This document shows positions 6,483 through 8,143 of a stretch of 8,143 bases of DNA, piece after piece. Both the position numbers and the translations under genes were made by a program. The DNA is from Patescibacteria group bacterium. GTDB lineage: Bacteria > Patescibacteriota > Patescibacteriia > Patescibacteriales > GWC2-42-12. The stretch is from contig JAHJAP010000011.1 in NCBI GenBank assembly GCA_018813805.1, forward strand, positions 1 to 8,143, in the 5' to 3' direction. The notes beneath the pieces are model-generated. The model ran no database searches. It was not told the origin of the DNA and was given only the letters and a program-made list of their open reading frames with translations. Positions within the stretch are counted from its first letter, which is position 1; each line of letters opens with the position of its first letter.

Positions 6483-6519
6483 GGGTCTGTCGCCGAATAC
6501 GGTATTCGGCGACAGACCC
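6483..6519. repeat. Palindromic repeat C, perfect 37-bp copy
   Basis: Two perfect 18-bp inverted arms, GGGTCTGTCGCCGAATAC (6483-6500) and GTATTCGGCGACAGACCC (6502-6519), flank a single central G. This GC-rich block stands out sharply in AT-rich intergenic DNA. It begins 7 bp beyond the ruvC stop codon and lies 48 bp upstream of the glgA start. In the minus-strand transcript it would give a long perfect stem followed by CUUUCUAG, a poor U-tract, so transcript-end protection or attenuation is as plausible as termination. The flanking pentamers AGAAA and AGCAA differ by one base, a weak hint of a target-site duplication. Related copies lie at 2501-2533 and 3607-3766. Confidence 0.93.
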
Positions 6520-6526
6520 AGCAAAA

Positions 6527-7021
6527 TTAAAAATACATTCGTGAATTTGAAGCGCAAATTGAAATGGCTAATGCATCAGCGGCGTCATCTGACTTGGGCA
6601 ATTCTTCAAGGTTTAAAAGCAATTTAACCATTTTTTTTATCTGTTCTTTTTTAGCGCGGCCATAAGTTGAAACAGCCTGTTTTACTTGCAGAGGCGTAAA
6701 TTCAATTATTGGTATTTTATTTTGTTTAGCTGTTAGCATAATTACGCCCCTGGCCTGTCCTACAACTAACGCGGTTTTGACATTTTTGCAAAAAAATAAT
6801 TCTTCAACAGCAATTAAATTAGGTTTATATTTTTTAATCAATTTTGTAAGTTCTAAATTTATTATTTCTAATCGATCAGCCAAATCTGTTTTAGATAATG
6901 TTTTAATACTACCATAAGTTATACAAGTTAAATTATTATTTTGATTAACAACAATACCAAACCCAGTGTCAGCAATGCCCGGGTCAATGCCTAATATTAT
7001 TTTTTGTTTTTGTTTGTCCAT
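6527..7021 (-). CDS. ruvC: Holliday-junction resolvase RuvC
   Basis: A 164-residue RuvC endonuclease, which nicks Holliday junctions symmetrically as a dimer together with RuvAB during recombinational repair. The RNase-H-fold acidic residues are all visible: D13 in LGIDPGIADTGFGIV, E73 in AVEELFF, and D146/D149 in SDDAADALAISI (E. coli D7, E66, D138, D141). Other family signatures are GQARGV (88-93), FTPLQVKQAVSTYGRAKKEQ (108-127) and the overall length. Its ATG overlaps the yebC stop as TAATG, so translation is probably coupled to yebC. yebC-ruvC is a widely conserved gene order. Neither ruvA nor ruvB lies in the window, so they must be encoded elsewhere if present. The gene ends just before palindrome C. 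No anomalies are seen. Confidence 0.96.
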   Translation of the reverse strand: MDKQKQKIILGIDPGIADTGFGIVVNQNNNLTCITYGSIKTLSKTDLADRLEIINLELTKLIKKYKPNLIAVEELFFCKNVKTALVVGQARGVIMLTAKQNKIPIIEFTPLQVKQAVSTYGRAKKEQIKKMVKLLLNLEELPKSDDAADALAISICASNSRMYF

Positions 7022-7743
7022 TAAAAATTTGTATTTGTATAATAGTCCGCAACGTCTTCGTTGTTTTCCAATTCTTCAATAAATTTTTCTACTTGTATTT
7101 TTTCTTCAGAGCTTAAAGTAATTTGTTCTTTAGCAATATATTCAATTTCTGCTGATTCAGTTTTAATATTTTTATTTTCTAAAAATTGTTTAATTTTTTG
7201 TAAATTTTCAGGTTTGGTGTAAATTGTTGTCCCTTCTTTTTCTTTAATTATATCTTCTATTTCTTGATCAATTATTTCTAATTCAAATTTATTATAATTT
7301 AAATTTTTATTTTGCAGTTCGTAATTTGTAATTCTAATAATTCCTTGTTGTTTAAAGTTCCATAAAGTTGCCCCCAATGAACCATTGTGCTTGATAAATA
7401 AATGACGGATTTCGGCAACACTACGATTTTTGTTATCAGTTAAACATTTAATAATAAATTGAGTTTTAGCAGGGCCAATGCCTTCATAAACTAATTCATC
7501 AATCTGTTGTTTATTAAGTTCGCCAATGCCTCGCTTAATAGCGCGATCAATATTATCTTTGGGCATATTAACGGCATGAGCTTTTTCTATGGCTATGCGT
7601 AAACTAAAATTTGTTGTTGGATCACTGCCTTTGCGACCAGCAACAGTAAGTATTTTTGCTATTTTAGTAAAAGCTGTTCCTTTTTTAGCATCAACAATAG
7701 CTTTTTGCCGTTTAGTTGTCGCCCACTTGGAATGTCCAGACAT
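7021..7743 (-). CDS. yebC: YebC/PmpR family protein (TACO1-like translation factor)
   Basis: A 240-residue YebC-family protein. It begins with the hallmark MSGHSKWATTKRQKAIVDAKKG region and continues with FTKIAKILTVAGRKG. Then come NMPKDNIDRAIKRG (59-72), VYEGIGP (85-91), TDNKNRSVAEIRHLF (102-116) and NGSLGATLWNF (120-130). Family members have been described as DNA-binding regulators, but the mitochondrial homologue TACO1 and recent bacterial work link the family to relief of ribosome stalling at polyproline. I favour the translation role as established for the family, untested here. The acidic C-terminus (EKFIEELENNEDVADYYTNTNF region) is typical. It is the first gene of the minus-strand run and is preceded by a candidate promoter. 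No Shine-Dalgarno sequence precedes the ATG. Confidence 0.95.
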   Translation of the reverse strand: MSGHSKWATTKRQKAIVDAKKGTAFTKIAKILTVAGRKGSDPTTNFSLRIAIEKAHAVNMPKDNIDRAIKRGIGELNKQQIDELVYEGIGPAKTQFIIKCLTDNKNRSVAEIRHLFIKHNGSLGATLWNFKQQGIIRITNYELQNKNLNYNKFELEIIDQEIEDIIKEKEGTTIYTKPENLQKIKQFLENKNIKTESAEIEYIAKEQITLSSEEKIQVEKFIEELENNEDVADYYTNTNF

Positions 7744-7781
7744 AAGAAATTAAAAAGTTAAAATTTAATAAATATAAATTT

Positions 7782-7810
7782 AATTTAACAAAATTTTAGA
7801 TAAAAATCAA
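7782..7810 (-). promoter_or_regulatory. Candidate sigma-70-type promoter for yebC-ruvC and downstream genes
   Basis: On the minus strand, TTGATT (7810-7805) and TAAATT (7787-7782) are separated by exactly 17 bp. Each matches 4 of 6 consensus bases. A start near 7775 would give a leader of about 30 nt to the yebC ATG. A perfect TTGACA lies a little upstream (7831-7826) but has no good -10 at 16-18 bp. The region is so AT-rich that chance matches are likely. This is the only sizeable non-coding gap before the minus-strand run, so a promoter is expected here. Confidence 0.35.
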
Positions 7811-7870
7811 TGATTTAGTTTTTTTTGTCAAGGTTTTTAGTAGTAGTTTTTATTTTTTTGTTTTTTATTG

Positions 7871-7876
7871 TATAAT
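7871..7876 (+). promoter_or_regulatory. Candidate -10 box (TATAAT) for the divergent right-edge gene
   Basis: A perfect TATAAT on the plus strand. The sequence 16-18 bp upstream is T-rich (around 7847-7853) with no good -35 match. Initiation about 7 bp downstream would fall at the first AACTTCTT repeat unit, giving a leader of roughly 125 nt before the ATG at 8008. The exact hexamer and its position ahead of an open reading frame support it, but AT-rich background lowers confidence. Confidence 0.4.
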
Positions 7877-7881
7877 ATTAA

Positions 7882-7915
7882 TAACTTCTTAACTTCTTAA
7901 CTTCTTAACTTCTTA
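7882..7915 (+). repeat. Tandem 8-bp repeat, AACTTCTT x4
   Basis: Four perfect head-to-tail copies of AACTTCTT occupy 7883-7914, and the periodicity extends one base each side. The array starts about 7 bp after the TATAAT at 7871, so it covers or immediately follows the presumed transcription start. A unit of 8 bp is not a multiple of 3 and the array is non-coding. Slippage would change leader length or promoter spacing and would not alter a protein frame. Confidence 0.95.
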
Positions 7916-8007
7916 GTTTGTAGGTTGAGGAGCTTCTTTACTGACAAAGGATGATTAAGGAGGGTTGAGTTTCTAAACATAAAAACATAAAATTCCAAAT
8001 TTTTTCT
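7916..8007 (+). other. Leader region with polypurine AAGGAGG, no gene recognised
   Basis: This stretch continues the presumed 5' leader of the right-edge gene. It contains a perfect Shine-Dalgarno-like AAGGAGG at 7957-7963, but no ATG or GTG follows within 15 bp. The TTG at 7965 runs into a stop after three codons, and the ATG at 8008 is 44 bp away. A fifth CTTCTT (7933-7938) can pair with AAGGAG (7957-7962) using one G-U pair. GGTTGAG occurs twice (7923-7929, 7963-7969). No tRNA or known riboswitch architecture is recognised. Confidence 0.4.
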
Positions 8008-8143
8008 ATGGGTAATAAGTTTAAACAATTACAATCTCAACTTGAGGCTGAACGCAAGGCTCGAGAAAAAGAACGTCAATACGCTGATACTTTACAACAA
8101 CGCGCTGATACTTTACAACACCAACTTACTCAAGTTTCTCAAA
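8008..8143 (+). CDS. Coiled-coil protein, N-terminal fragment (3' end off the right edge)
   Basis: The reading frame from ATG 8008 stays open to the window end, giving 45 residues that start MGNKFKQLQSQLEAERKARE. The sequence is rich in Gln, Glu, Arg, Lys and Ala with regular Leu spacing, typical of a long alpha-helical coiled coil. ADTLQQR at residues 26-32 is followed directly by ADTLQHQ, a heptad duplicated at DNA level (21-bp unit GCTGATACTTTACAACA..., about 18 of 21 identical). In-frame stops lie upstream (TGA at 7966), so 8008 is the first usable ATG. It is the only plus-strand gene and is transcribed divergently from yebC. No function can be assigned. The frame, codon use similar to its neighbours and the upstream TATAAT support it as real. 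Confidence 0.65.
   Translation, partial: MGNKFKQLQSQLEAERKAREKERQYADTLQQRADTLQHQLTQVSQ

Noticed and set aside
6483..6519. Palindrome C as a standard rho-independent terminator of ruvC
   Set aside because: The stem is strong but the following RNA is CUUUCUAG with no proper U-tract, and the same motif occurs at other gaps as a repeat family. Partial termination cannot be excluded.
2501..6519. Repeats at 2501, 3607 and 6483 considered as a CRISPR array
   Set aside because: The copies are kilobases apart, palindromic end to end, differ in length and have no regular spacers or cas genes.
7826..7831. Perfect minus-strand TTGACA as the -35 of the yebC promoter
   Set aside because: No acceptable -10 hexamer lies 16-18 bp downstream. 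The TTGATT/TAAATT pair with 17-bp spacing fits better.
7916..8007. Leader upstream of the right-edge gene considered as a tRNA or riboswitch
   Set aside because: No cloverleaf, T-loop or known aptamer core could be found; only a weak 6-bp pairing is visible.

Overview
The window is a very AT-rich stretch of bacterial chromosome (I estimate about 28-30% G+C by eye). It holds eight minus-strand genes packed into what looks like one transcription unit, plus the start of one divergent plus-strand gene at the right edge. Several traits suggest a member of the Patescibacteria/CPR, perhaps Parcubacteria-like. The genes are short and tightly spaced, and coding is extremely A/T-biased. All seven visible stop codons are TAA. 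No minus-strand gene has a recognisable Shine-Dalgarno sequence. The gene set (YebC, RuvC, stand-alone GlgA, short GH57, PHP protein) also fits. This is inference: there is no rRNA or ribosomal protein to place the organism. No in-frame TGA occurs in any recognised gene, which argues against the UGA=Gly code of Gracilibacteria/Absconditabacteria.

Reading in the direction of transcription (right to left): yebC (7743-7021) and ruvC (7021-6527) form a TAATG-coupled housekeeping pair. A perfect 37-bp palindrome follows (6483-6519). Next come a complete glycogen/starch synthase glgA (6434-4962) and a short GH57 glycosidase/glucanotransferase (4928-3768). A 160-bp imperfect inverted-repeat element (3607-3766) separates these from an APH/choline-kinase-fold phosphotransferase (3592-2561). 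A 33-bp shortened copy of the palindrome (2501-2533) follows. Then come a PHP-domain phosphoesterase (2435-1572), a small P-loop nucleotide kinase-like protein (1567-995), and a second glgA paralogue cut by the left edge (972-1).

The two GlgA proteins and the GH57 enzyme point to alpha-glucan (glycogen-like) synthesis and remodelling. The phosphotransferase, PHP protein and kinase are accessory and their substrates cannot be read from sequence. No glgC, glgP, GH13 branching enzyme or glucan-degrading partner lies within the window.

The most interesting non-coding signal is a family of three related palindromic elements sharing the end GGGTCTGTCGCC. They occupy every intergenic gap longer than 90 bp inside the minus-strand cluster and flank the phosphotransferase gene on both sides. 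They look like a miniature mobile or REP-like family. The divergent gene at the right edge has a TATAAT box followed at once by four tandem copies of AACTTCTT. A polypurine AAGGAGG lies further down the same leader, but too far from the ATG to act as its ribosome-binding site.
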